Under the pieces are notes generated by a model. It saw nothing but the letters and a program-made list of their open reading frames with translations, did no database searches and was not told where the DNA came from. DNA of 64,000 nt, taken from NCBI GenBank assembly GCA_022823945.1, contig JAJEBK010000022.1:62001-126000 (forward strand), read 5' to 3'. Both the position numbers and the translations under genes were made by a program. The stretch's first letter is position 1. Every line of letters starts with the position of its first letter. This DNA is from Anaerolineae bacterium (lineage in GTDB: Bacteria > Chloroflexota > Anaerolineae > Aggregatilineales > Phototrophicaceae). Positions 16,396 to 23,519 of this stretch are shown here, piece after piece.

Positions 16396-16997
16396 CCACT
16401 CGATCGATTCATTTTTCTGCTGGCGGGCCCGGCGCTTAATTCGGCACGCAGCGCCAGCAATGTACGGTGATACAGCGATTTGATCGCGCCCTCGCTGCGT
16501 CCCATGATGATGCCGATCTCGCGGTTGGGCAATCGTTCGACAATCTTCAAGATCAGCAGTTGCTGGCGTTCGGCGGGCAGGCGGCGGACGGCGCGCAGCA
16601 GGCTGTCGTGTTCGTCGCGCGCTTCTGCTCGCTCGTCGGGCGCTTCGGTTTGCAGGTCGCGCCCCAAATAATCTTCCAACGCGATGATTTTGCGCCGGCT
16701 CTGGTCGCGGTGCCAATTGGCGACCAGGTTGTGCGCGATGCGATAAAGCCAGGCTTGGAAGGGCAGCCCCCGATCAACATACTTGCCAATGTGCGCAAAT
16801 GCGCGCAGGAAGACTTTCGCCGTCAGGTCTTCGGCATCATGCGTGTTGCCCGTGCGATAATAGACATAGCTGTACATTTTGCTGAGGTATCTCTCGTACA
16901 ATTCGCCAAAGGCATCGCGGTCGGTCTTTGCCAAGGCGACCAGCGCCGCATCATCCAGCGCGGAATAATCGCTTTGCCGGGCGAATGGATTCTTCAT
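16392..16997 (-). CDS. ECF-type RNA polymerase sigma factor
   Basis: Sigma-70 family protein with only regions 2 and 4. Region 2: FGELYERYLSKMYSYVYYR, AEDLTAKVFLRAFAHIGKY, then FQAWLYRIAHNLVANWHRDQ. Region 4: LPAERQQLLILKIVERLPNREIGIIMGRSEGAIKSLYHRTL with its helix-turn-helix. At 201 aa it is standard for ECF factors. ATG at 16997 overlaps the stop of the PfkB gene (ATGA), and a candidate anti-sigma gene overlaps its own stop. Targets are unknown; such factors usually control their own operon, which here would include the kinase and the AlkZ-like protein. Confidence 0.92.
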   Translation of the reverse strand: MKNPFARQSDYSALDDAALVALAKTDRDAFGELYERYLSKMYSYVYYRTGNTHDAEDLTAKVFLRAFAHIGKYVDRGLPFQAWLYRIAHNLVANWHRDQSRRKIIALEDYLGRDLQTEAPDERAEARDEHDSLLRAVRRLPAERQQLLILKIVERLPNREIGIIMGRSEGAIKSLYHRTLLALRAELSAGPASRKMNRSSG

Positions 16998-17965
16998 TCC
17001 ATACAATCCAAAACACGCGGAGATGGGTCAAGTTGCGCGGCCGCCAGCAAGCTCTCAACTTCACTGCGGTCGGGCAGAGAGGTCATGGTGCCCGGCTTCG
17101 CGCAAGCCAATCCAGCCGCAGCCGATGCAAATTGCAGCGCGCGCCTGGGCGGCCATGCTTGCGCTAGCCCCACGCAAAATGCGCCCACAAAGGCGTCGCT
17201 TGCGCCGGTCGTATCGACGGCGTCCACCAAGAAGGCATCTTGTATGTATAAGTCATTTTCGGCGTCAAGCAAACTGCCATGCTCGCCCATTGTAATGATG
17301 ACATTGCTGACTCCCTTTTCCCGCAGAATAGCGGCGAGGTCGCTGATAGCATAGTCGCTGGCAATACGTTCGTCGATGCCGGAGAGCAAATCTGCTTCCG
17401 CTATATTTGGGATGAGCCAATCAACCAGGGGCAAATAGTCGATGACAAATGCGTCGCGCGTGAAGAAGGGCGCTGGATTGACCACCGTGATCGCGCCGGC
17501 TTTCCTGCCCAGTTGCAGCGCATAGGCCACCAGCGGCTGGGGAGTTTCAAAGCCGACCAGCAGCACATCGCCCGGACGCAGATCGGCCAGCGCCTGTTGG
17601 ATTTGCGTTTTACTGACGCGGCGGCTGGCATCGGGCGCGCCGATAAAGCCGGGCAGCTGTTCGCGCACGATGATGGCCGCGATGCTGGTGCGCGCAGCGG
17701 GATGCACCGCGATGTGCGTTGTGTCGACTCCCGCCTTTTGCAACGCAGCGACCATCTCCGCGCCGAAGATGTCATCGCCAACGCAACCGACCAGCTGTAC
17801 TTCTTCTGCGCCAAGCCGACTTGCCGCGGCCGCCTGGTTCAAGCCCTTGCCGCCTGGCGAGATGGTAAGCCCGCGAGCATGCACGGCGCGGTTGGGCTGC
17901 ACCCAATCGGGCACATCAAATACCATGTCATAAACCAGCGCGCCGATGATGACTATGCGGGGCAT
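16994..17965 (-). CDS. PfkB-family carbohydrate kinase (ribokinase-like)
   Basis: ATP-dependent sugar or nucleoside kinase. PfkB signature 1 is ISPGGKGLNQAAAASRLGA (about residues 35-55). Signature 2 is VDTTGASDAFVGAFCVGLA near the C-terminus, with catalytic Asp in GASD; the usual GAGD has one Gly changed to Ser. GFETPQPLVAYALQLGRKAG and ITMGEHGSLL also match ribokinases. Length (323 aa) is normal. It is first gene of the operon with the ECF sigma factor. Ribokinase is one reading, but adenosine- or fructose-type kinases cannot be excluded. Confidence 0.85.
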   Translation of the reverse strand: MPRIVIIGALVYDMVFDVPDWVQPNRAVHARGLTISPGGKGLNQAAAASRLGAEEVQLVGCVGDDIFGAEMVAALQKAGVDTTHIAVHPAARTSIAAIIVREQLPGFIGAPDASRRVSKTQIQQALADLRPGDVLLVGFETPQPLVAYALQLGRKAGAITVVNPAPFFTRDAFVIDYLPLVDWLIPNIAEADLLSGIDERIASDYAISDLAAILREKGVSNVIITMGEHGSLLDAENDLYIQDAFLVDAVDTTGASDAFVGAFCVGLAQAWPPRRALQFASAAAGLACAKPGTMTSLPDRSEVESLLAAAQLDPSPRVLDCME

Positions 17966-18294
17966 GGTATTCTCTCCTTGTTGGCGGCTCCTGCCGACAG
18001 ACGCAAGCGCCGCGCAGCCACAATCATTATAATTGGGATAAAATCGTCAAGGAAGTATTTGACGCAGCAAAATATTCATGTTATATTGTTTATTGAAAGC
18101 AGTTCTCCCACTATCTGTTCCCTGTCTGCGGCTCCTTTCTTGACATTCCCTAGTGCGCTTTGCTCTTTGTTGTCGCCAGTTGCGCTTGCCGTGCAGGGAG
18201 CGCTTCGTCGCCATACCTAACTGCGGATTCGCTCATAAAGTCGTGGCAACCTGAACCCAACCCCGCCGCGTCACACACAAACAGGATGACATGC
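17966..18294. other. AT-rich divergent intergenic region between PfkB operon and rho
   Basis: Noncoding stretch of 329 bp, clearly more AT-rich than its surroundings around 18015-18110. It contains a strong promoter toward rho at 18059-18087 and a palindromic ATTATAAT box at 18026-18033 that could serve the minus-strand kinase. The rho leader is therefore about 200 nt long; I saw no convincing terminator or riboswitch in it. Confidence 0.6.
18059..18087 (+). promoter_or_regulatory. Promoter of rho
   Basis: -35 TTGACG (18059-18064), 17-bp spacer, -10 TATATT (18082-18087). Each box has one mismatch to consensus. The long leader that follows would suit the autoregulation known for rho in other bacteria, but no element was identified. 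Confidence 0.7.
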
Positions 18295-19566
18295 ATGAAC
18301 ATAGGAAAACTTGAAGCCAAGACCTTGCCCGAATTGCGCAGTATGGCGCGCCAGCGCAATGTGCCACGTTTCAGCCGTTTGAAAAAGCAAGACCTGATCA
18401 TCGGATTGCTGCGGCAAGAAGCCGAACGGCGCGGCAACGAATTGCGCGGCGGCGTGCTCGAGGTCACGGAAAATGGTATAGGCTTCTTGCGCGCCGAGGG
18501 CTATCTGCCAGGCAAGAACGACATTTATGTCAGCGCCTCGCAGATCGACCGGCTGAAACTGCGCACGGGCGATATGGTCATCGGGCAGGTGCGCCCCCCC
18601 AAAGACAGCGAGCGCTATTTTGGCTTGCTGCGCGTCGATGCGGTCAACGGGCTGGACCCGCGTGAAGTGCGCAACCGCCCCAACTTTGAACGGCTGACGC
18701 CCATCTTCCCCGAAGCGCGCTTCAATCTGGAAACGGTGCCGCGCATATTCTCCACGCGCATGTTGAATCTGATCGCGCCAGTTGGATTTGGGCAGCGCGG
18801 CTTGATCGTATCTCCACCCAAAGCCGGCAAAACCACCGTGCTCAAAGATATCGCCAATGCCATCAGCACCAATTATCCCGATGTGCATCTGATGGTCGCT
18901 TTGATCGGCGAGCGCCCGGAAGAAGTGACGGACATGGACCGCTCTGTTGATGCCGAGGTCATCGCATCGACATTTGACGATCCCGTGCATCACCATGTGC
19001 GCGTGGCCGAAATGGCGCTGGAACGGGCGAAACGGCTGGTCGAGGTCAAGCGGCATGTGGTGATGATGCTCGACAGCGTAACACGGCTGGCGCGCGCCTA
19101 TAATCTGGTCGTGCCCACCAGCGGCCGCACCTTGTCTGGCGGCTTGGATCCGCAGGCCATTCACCCGCCCAAGCGGTTTTTTGGCGCGGCGCGCAATGTC
19201 GAAGAAGGCGGCAGCCTCACCATCGTCGCCACTTGCCTCGTCAATACGGGCAGCAAGATGGACGATGTCATCTATGAAGAATTCAAGGGCACGGGCAATA
19301 TGGAGCTGCACCTGAGCCGCAAGCTGCAAGAACGGCGCATCTTCCCCGCCTTTGATATCGAACAATCATCCACGCGGCGCGAAGAATTGCTGCTGGGTCC
19401 CGATGTTTTGCAGCGCGTCTATACCATGCGGCGCATGTGGTCGCACCTGGCCGAGCAGCCCGAAGGCATCGTCGGCGCGACCGAGATGCTGCTGCAGAGC
19501 TTCCGTCTGCACGATACCAACCAGAGCTTCCTCAACAGTTTGAGCGGCAGCAACGGCTACCGCTAG
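18295..19566 (+). CDS. rho: Transcription termination factor Rho
   Basis: Hexameric RNA-DNA helicase that ends transcription. The N-terminal Rho_N helices start at [19 protein letters not shown] and contain [12 protein letters not shown]. The cold-shock RNA-binding domain follows ([34 protein letters not shown]). The ATPase domain has Walker [10 protein letters not shown] near residues 173-181, [10 protein letters not shown], Walker [17 protein letters not shown] (R-loop and Q-loop region follow) and [18 protein letters not shown] at 18295 has AGGA 8 nt upstream. At 423 aa it is normal, with no extra insertion domain. An intrinsic terminator lies about 230 nt downstream. Confidence 0.96.
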   Translation: MNIGKLEAKTLPELRSMARQRNVPRFSRLKKQDLIIGLLRQEAERRGNELRGGVLEVTENGIGFLRAEGYLPGKNDIYVSASQIDRLKLRTGDMVIGQVRPPKDSERYFGLLRVDAVNGLDPREVRNRPNFERLTPIFPEARFNLETVPRIFSTRMLNLIAPVGFGQRGLIVSPPKAGKTTVLKDIANAISTNYPDVHLMVALIGERPEEVTDMDRSVDAEVIASTFDDPVHHHVRVAEMALERAKRLVEVKRHVVMMLDSVTRLARAYNLVVPTSGRTLSGGLDPQAIHPPKRFFGAARNVEEGGSLTIVATCLVNTGSKMDDVIYEEFKGTGNMELHLSRKLQERRIFPAFDIEQSSTRREELLLGPDVLQRVYTMRRMWSHLAEQPEGIVGATEMLLQSFRLHDTNQSFLNSLSGSNGYR

Positions 19567-19628
19567 CGTCATGCAAAGCACGGCAACAGCGCGCTGATCA
19601 CGGGCGGCACAAGCGGACAGATTTGGCC

Positions 19629-19657
19629 TTGACAAGCCAGCTCCTCCGCGATAGGCT
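19629..19657 (+). promoter_or_regulatory. Candidate promoter downstream of rho
   Basis: Perfect -35 TTGACA (19629-19634), 17-bp spacer, weak -10 TAGGCT (19652-19657). It lies in noncoding DNA and would drive a transcript of about 160 nt up to the terminator at 19798-19826. Confidence 0.35.
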
Positions 19658-19663
19658 ATGCCC

Positions 19664-19826
19664 ATGGTCACAAACGCCCAGAAACACGCCGTCATTTTTA
19701 GCTGTGCCGCAGCTTGTTGTTGTCCGATGCAGGGCATGCCTTGGCCTGCGGTGGCGTCGTGCTAGGTCGCGTTTGACCAAATAGCAACGAAATTGCGAAG
19801 CCCCGTCATGGCACGGGGCTTTTTTG
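19664..19826 (+). ncRNA. Possible small RNA between rho and the sulfate operon
   Basis: A promoter-like TTGACA-17-TAGGCT lies just upstream and a strong intrinsic terminator ends the segment. No open reading frame with a ribosome site is present, and the sequence can form local hairpins such as GCAGG ... CCTGC near 19725-19750. It matches no RNA family I recognise. The simpler reading is a long 3' untranslated region of rho. Confidence 0.25.
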
Positions 19827-19828
19827 TT
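19798..19828 (+). terminator. Intrinsic terminator
   Basis: Perfect 9-bp stem AAGCCCCGT / ACGGGGCTT with a 6-nt loop (CATGGC), followed by a T-run. It terminates rho, or a small RNA downstream of it. Confidence 0.85.
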
Positions 19829-19905
19829 GTGTGGCGAAAGCCAGGAGCATTCATGTTCGTTCGATCGCAAGTCTGTCTATGTTGTTGCTGCGCTCCGGCC
19901 GGGGC

Positions 19906-19994
19906 GGCTTATCCGAGGCTGGCAGCGCGATGTTGCCGGTAGGACCTGCACGATGTACAGGGCGCTTCGGATAAAGCCGAGGCGCTCTTTTTTT
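19906..19994 (+). promoter_or_regulatory. Structured leader with overlapping terminator (candidate riboswitch) of the sulfate operon
   Basis: A three-way junction can form. P1 pairs GGCTTATCCGA (19906-19916) with TCGGATAAAGCC (19967-19978), 11 bp with one bulged A. P2 pairs CTGGCA (19919-19924) with TGCCGG (19934-19939). P3 pairs CCTG (19945-19948) with CAGG (19958-19961). The P2 and P3 hairpin loops are each 9 nt and both contain CGATGT. The 3' arm of P1 overlaps an intrinsic terminator (stem 19960-19970 with 19977-19987, then TTTTTTT), so the two folds exclude each other. This is the layout of a transcription-attenuation riboswitch. The core motifs of SAM-I, SAM-II, SAH, TPP, FMN and cobalamin riboswitches were not found by eye. 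Confidence 0.55.
19960..19994 (+). terminator. Intrinsic terminator (attenuator) before cysH
   Basis: 11-bp stem GGGCGCTTCGG / CCGAGGCGCTC with two G-U pairs, a 6-nt loop ATAAAG and seven T residues. It lies 35 nt upstream of the cysH start and ends before the ribosome site, so it can control read-through into the operon. Confidence 0.8.
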
Positions 19995-20029
19995 GGGCAG
20001 AAAGCCGCAGCAAACAAACGGGAGACAGC

Positions 20030-20743
20030 ATGACAAACGAACAGATTCAAGTTTTGGCGCGACAATTGGAAAGCGCCAGCCCCTGGGAAATCTTGCGTCG
20101 GGCGCACGAGTTGTTTGGACGCAAGCTGGCTATCGTGACCAGCTTTCAGATCACCGGCATCGTCACGCTGGACATGATGCAGCAGATCGCCCCGCAGACG
20201 CCCGTGCTCACGCTCGATACAGACTTGCTCTTCCCCGAGACTCTGGCGCTGATGGCGCAGCTGGAAGAACGCTTCGGGCTTGATTTGCGGCGCATCAAAG
20301 CGCGACAGACACTCGCGCAGCAAGCTCGCGATTATGGCGACCGCTTGTGGGAGCGCAATCCCGACCGCTGCTGCCACATCCGCAAGACCATTCCCTTGCG
20401 CGGCGCATTGAGCGGCTTCGAGGCTTGGGTGGCTGGCTTGCGGCGCGATCAATCCTCCAGCCGCGCCCATACGCCAATCGTCAGTCGTGACCGGCGCAGC
20501 GGGCTGGTCAAGTTCGCGCCTTTCGCCAATTGGACAGAAGCGCAAGTTTGGGAAGCCATCCACGCGCGCGATCTGCCTTACAACCCTCTGCACGATCAGG
20601 GCTATCCGAGCATCGGCTGCTGGACCTGCACGCATGCTGTGGCTGCGACAAACGCAAGCCGCGCGGGACGTTGGGCGCGCCACAGCAAAACCGAATGCGG
20701 CCTTCACCTGCCTGCGTCAGCCGAGGCGGCTCTTCATGGCTAG
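20030..20743 (+). CDS. cysH: Adenylyl-sulfate (APS) reductase
   Basis: Thioredoxin- or glutaredoxin-dependent reductase of assimilatory sulfate reduction, producing sulfite. The [4Fe-4S] motif that marks the APS-reducing type is complete: CC at 114-115 (DRCCHIRK) and CxxC at 197/200 (GCWTCT). The catalytic Cys of the C-terminal ECGLH is residue 223. The PP-loop-like TSFQITGIVTLDM and LDTDLLFPET match the family. Length (237 aa) is normal. GGGAGA precedes the ATG. It is first gene of the operon, directly behind the structured leader. No ATP sulfurylase or APS kinase is present in the window. Confidence 0.94.
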   Translation: MTNEQIQVLARQLESASPWEILRRAHELFGRKLAIVTSFQITGIVTLDMMQQIAPQTPVLTLDTDLLFPETLALMAQLEERFGLDLRRIKARQTLAQQARDYGDRLWERNPDRCCHIRKTIPLRGALSGFEAWVAGLRRDQSSSRAHTPIVSRDRRSGLVKFAPFANWTEAQVWEAIHARDLPYNPLHDQGYPSIGCWTCTHAVAATNASRAGRWARHSKTECGLHLPASAEAALHG

Positions 20744-21386
20744 CGGCTATCCAGTGATGTTGCATCTGCATGACAGACAGGTGGCTGTCGTTGGCGGCGG
20801 ACGGGTGGCGGCTCGCAAGGTGCGGCAGTTGCGCAAAGCCGGCGCGCGCATCTTGCTCGTCAGCCCCGATGCCACAGACGAATTGCAAGAGTTGGCTGGG
20901 GCGGGCGACATCTTGTGGCGGCGTGAAAGCTACCAGCGCGACAGCTTCCAAAGCGATATGCCCGTGCTGGTCATCGCCGCAACAGACGATCCGCGCGTGA
21001 ATCAAGTGGTGGCGCAAGATGCCCATCGCATCCGCGCGCTCTGCAATGTCGCCGATGGCAGCAGCGAGCGCAGCGACTTCAGCAATATGGCGCAGATTGA
21101 CCAGCCGCCCCTGACCATCGCGCTCAGCAGCCAGGGCAAATCGCCGGCGCTTCTGCAATTGATGAAAGCGCGGCTGGCGGATGAGCTGACAGGCGACTGG
21201 GCGACGCTGGCAAGCTGGTTAGGCGACCTGCGCGCATCTGGCGGGAACGGCAGCGCACAGCCACAGCGACAGCGAGTGTATGCGCGTGTGCTGGCATCGG
21301 ATGTGCTGGCTTTGTTGGGGCGGGGGCAGACCGAGCAGGCGCGCCAACACTTTGAACGCATCGTCCAGGAGGCAAAGGCAGAATGA
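20736..21386 (+). CDS. Precorrin-2 dehydrogenase / sirohydrochlorin ferrochelatase (CysG N-terminal type)
   Basis: NAD-dependent oxidation of precorrin-2 to sirohydrochlorin for siroheme. The Rossmann core opens VMLHLHDRQVAVVGGGRVAA, followed by RKVRQLRKAGARILLVSP, VIAATDDPRVNQVV, LCNVADGSSERSDF and the family's LTIALSSQGKSPALLQLMKA. At 216 aa it is the stand-alone size (Met8p/SirC/YlnF-like). ATG at 20736 overlaps the cysH stop by 8 nt. Because a separate chelatase follows, this protein may serve only as the dehydrogenase. Siroheme is the cofactor of the sulfite reductase encoded two genes later. Confidence 0.9.
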   Translation: MASGYPVMLHLHDRQVAVVGGGRVAARKVRQLRKAGARILLVSPDATDELQELAGAGDILWRRESYQRDSFQSDMPVLVIAATDDPRVNQVVAQDAHRIRALCNVADGSSERSDFSNMAQIDQPPLTIALSSQGKSPALLQLMKARLADELTGDWATLASWLGDLRASGGNGSAQPQRQRVYARVLASDVLALLGRGQTEQARQHFERIVQEAKAE

Positions 21387-22702
21387 GCGGAGTCGCTCTC
21401 GTGCTGGCTGGTCATGGCTCGCACATCAGCGCCAACACCGCCGGCATCGTCTGGGGCTATGTCGATCGTTTGCGGCGAATGGGCGTGGCTGATGAGATTA
21501 CCGCTTGCTTCTGGAAAGAGCCACCGGCTTTCTCACAGGTGCTGGCCGCGCTGGAATCGACCCAGGTGGTCATCGTGCCGCTCTTCACCGCCAATGGCTA
21601 TTTCACCAGCCAGGTCATCCCGACCGAAATGGGCTTGCGCGGACCAACGACACGCATCGGTGACAAACGCGTTTTTTGCACAGCTCCGCTCGGCGAACAC
21701 CCGCTACTGGATGCCGTCGTTGACAGGCGTTTGAGCGACATGGTCGCCGCGCACAATCTGTCGCCCGCGGGGACAGCCGCCGCCATCATCGGGCATGGCA
21801 CGCGCCGCAACCCGCAAAGCCGCGATGCCACACGCCGCCAAGCTCAGCGAATCGCTGCAAGAGGCTGGTTTGCTGAGGTCGTCGACTGCTACCTGGACGA
21901 CCAGCCCGATATCCCCAGCATCTACAAGCGGACGCGCGCCAAGCACATCATCGCTTTGCCCTACTTCCTCGCTGAAGGCAGCCATGTCAGGCAGGATGTG
22001 CCGCGCGCGCTGGGCATCGCTGGCGATGGCGCAGTCGAGAATGTGCGCGACAGGTGCGTGCACTTTGCCGAGCCGGTCGGCACAGACGATTCGGTCTGCG
22101 ATGTCATTTTGGCGCTGGCGCAGACAAGTGGACTGCCTTTTGAAACGCAAACAGATCGCGGTGCCTGGGCTGGCTTCCCCAAGGCGGGCGCAGGCGATCT
22201 GCTGGCGGCGCTGGAGCAGAGCGACATGCTGCGCTTTGGGCAAATCTGCCTCACTCGCGAATGCGTCTGGCGCTCCGATAATCGCGATAGCCGTGCTTGC
22301 TCCTCGCCAACTGCCTTGCGAGGGCTGCTGCGCGAGGCGGCTTTTCATCCCTTGCCGACGCAAGTGGACTTGCCCGGCGGCTGGCATGTGGAGCTGGCAC
22401 AGCCGGTCGATGCGCATGCTGTGCTGGAGACGGTCTGTCCGGGCTTGGTGGCAGACTGGGCGGCGCAACGGCGTGGCGCGCTGCAGACCGAGTCGCTGGC
22501 GGATATCGGCGGGCGGCAAGACGGCATGTTCAAGGATATTGAGCAACTGCCCAGCCCTGTGATTCAGCGAACGATTGACGAGATCTGTGGCGCTTGCGTG
22601 CGGCAGCCGACCTGGCATGGCGCAGATGGCGACCTGCCTTGCCGCGCACCTTGCAACTGGTGGCTGACAAATGCCCGCAAATTTGAAAAGGAGTGCGCAT
22701 GA
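21383..22702 (+). CDS. CbiX-type sirohydrochlorin chelatase with C-terminal DR2241-like Fe-S domain
   Basis: Metal insertion into sirohydrochlorin. Two CbiX-like halves are visible: LVLAGHGSHISANTAGIVWG at the start with VIVPLFTANGYFTSQVIP, and a second AAIIGHGTRRNPQSRDAT with IIALPYFLAEGSHVRQDVP (about residues 130-210). The C-terminal third resembles the DR2241 extension of Deinococcus CbiX proteins. It ends in a likely [4Fe-4S] site with C402, C405, C420 and C424 (CX2C-X14-CX3C). Genomic context argues for iron rather than cobalt. It overlaps the previous gene (ATGA). Length (439 aa) is long for CbiX because of the extension. Confidence 0.85.
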   Translation: MSGVALVLAGHGSHISANTAGIVWGYVDRLRRMGVADEITACFWKEPPAFSQVLAALESTQVVIVPLFTANGYFTSQVIPTEMGLRGPTTRIGDKRVFCTAPLGEHPLLDAVVDRRLSDMVAAHNLSPAGTAAAIIGHGTRRNPQSRDATRRQAQRIAARGWFAEVVDCYLDDQPDIPSIYKRTRAKHIIALPYFLAEGSHVRQDVPRALGIAGDGAVENVRDRCVHFAEPVGTDDSVCDVILALAQTSGLPFETQTDRGAWAGFPKAGAGDLLAALEQSDMLRFGQICLTRECVWRSDNRDSRACSSPTALRGLLREAAFHPLPTQVDLPGGWHVELAQPVDAHAVLETVCPGLVADWAAQRRGALQTESLADIGGRQDGMFKDIEQLPSPVIQRTIDEICGACVRQPTWHGADGDLPCRAPCNWWLTNARKFEKECA

Positions 22703-23463
22703 CCATCGGCACAGTCTTCCTGGTGGGTGCCGGACCTGGCGACCCCGACTTGATCACGCGCAAGGGTTTGCGGCTGTTGCGGAAAGCGGATGTGGTCATC
22801 TATGACCGCTTGGTCCCGCGCCAGTTGCTGGACGAGACACGATCCGCCGCCGAGCTGATCAACGCCGGCAAAGCGCCGACGCGCCACCGCCTCTCGCAGG
22901 CAGCTATCAATGCCCTGATCATCGACCGGGCGCTGGCCGGGCTGGATGTGCTGCGGCTAAAAGGCGGCGATCCATTCGTGTTTGGGCGAGGTGGCGAAGA
23001 AGCGCTGGCTTGTCATCGCTGCGGCATCCCGGTCGAAGTGGTGCCCGGCGTATCCAGCGCTTTTGCTGTGCCCGCCTATGCCGGCATCCCCTTGACGCAG
23101 CGCCACATCAGCAGCGCCTTCACCGTCATCACCGGGCACGAAATTGATGAAAGCATTAACTACGCGGCACTGGCGAGGCTGGGCGGCACAATCGTCATTC
23201 TGATGGGCGTGAAACAACTGCCCAATATCACCGACAAGCTGCTTTTGTCTGGCTTGTCAGGCGACACGCCGGCCGCGGTCATCGAATGGGGCGCGACAAC
23301 CCGGCAACGTACAGCGACCGGCACGCTGGCGGACATCGCCGCTATCGCCCGTGAGCGCGCCATTCGCCCGCCCGCTGTCACCGTTGTTGGCGAGGTGGTG
23401 CGCCTGCGCGATGAGGGCGTCGCCTGGTACGACTTGCTGCCGCAACTGGCAGACCTGACATAA
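22699..23463 (+). CDS. cobA: Uroporphyrinogen-III C-methyltransferase
   Basis: SAM-dependent methylase making precorrin-2, the first step from uroporphyrinogen III to siroheme. Signature blocks: VFLVGAGPGDPDLITRKG at the N-terminus, ADVVIYDRLV, LRLKGGDPFVFGRGGEE, VVPGVSSAFAVPAYAGIPLT and VVGEVVRLRD at the C-terminus. It has the SUMT length (254 aa), without a CysG fusion. ATG at 22699 is preceded by AAGGAG at 7 nt and overlaps the chelatase stop (ATGA). With the two preceding genes it completes a siroheme route using three separate proteins. Confidence 0.94.
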   Translation: MTIGTVFLVGAGPGDPDLITRKGLRLLRKADVVIYDRLVPRQLLDETRSAAELINAGKAPTRHRLSQAAINALIIDRALAGLDVLRLKGGDPFVFGRGGEEALACHRCGIPVEVVPGVSSAFAVPAYAGIPLTQRHISSAFTVITGHEIDESINYAALARLGGTIVILMGVKQLPNITDKLLLSGLSGDTPAAVIEWGATTRQRTATGTLADIAAIARERAIRPPAVTVVGEVVRLRDEGVAWYDLLPQLADLT

Positions 23464-23519
23464 ATCATCAATTGACTATTGCCAAGCGTTTTGCAAATTG
23501 TGAAAGGGAAGAAAGCAAA

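Noticed and set aside
19906..19994. SAM-I riboswitch before the sulfate operon
   Set aside because: The leader has GATG and CCGG elements reminiscent of it, but the SAM-I core (kink-turn GA pairs, CAACC junction, GGTGC strand) is missing and only two short hairpins branch from P1.
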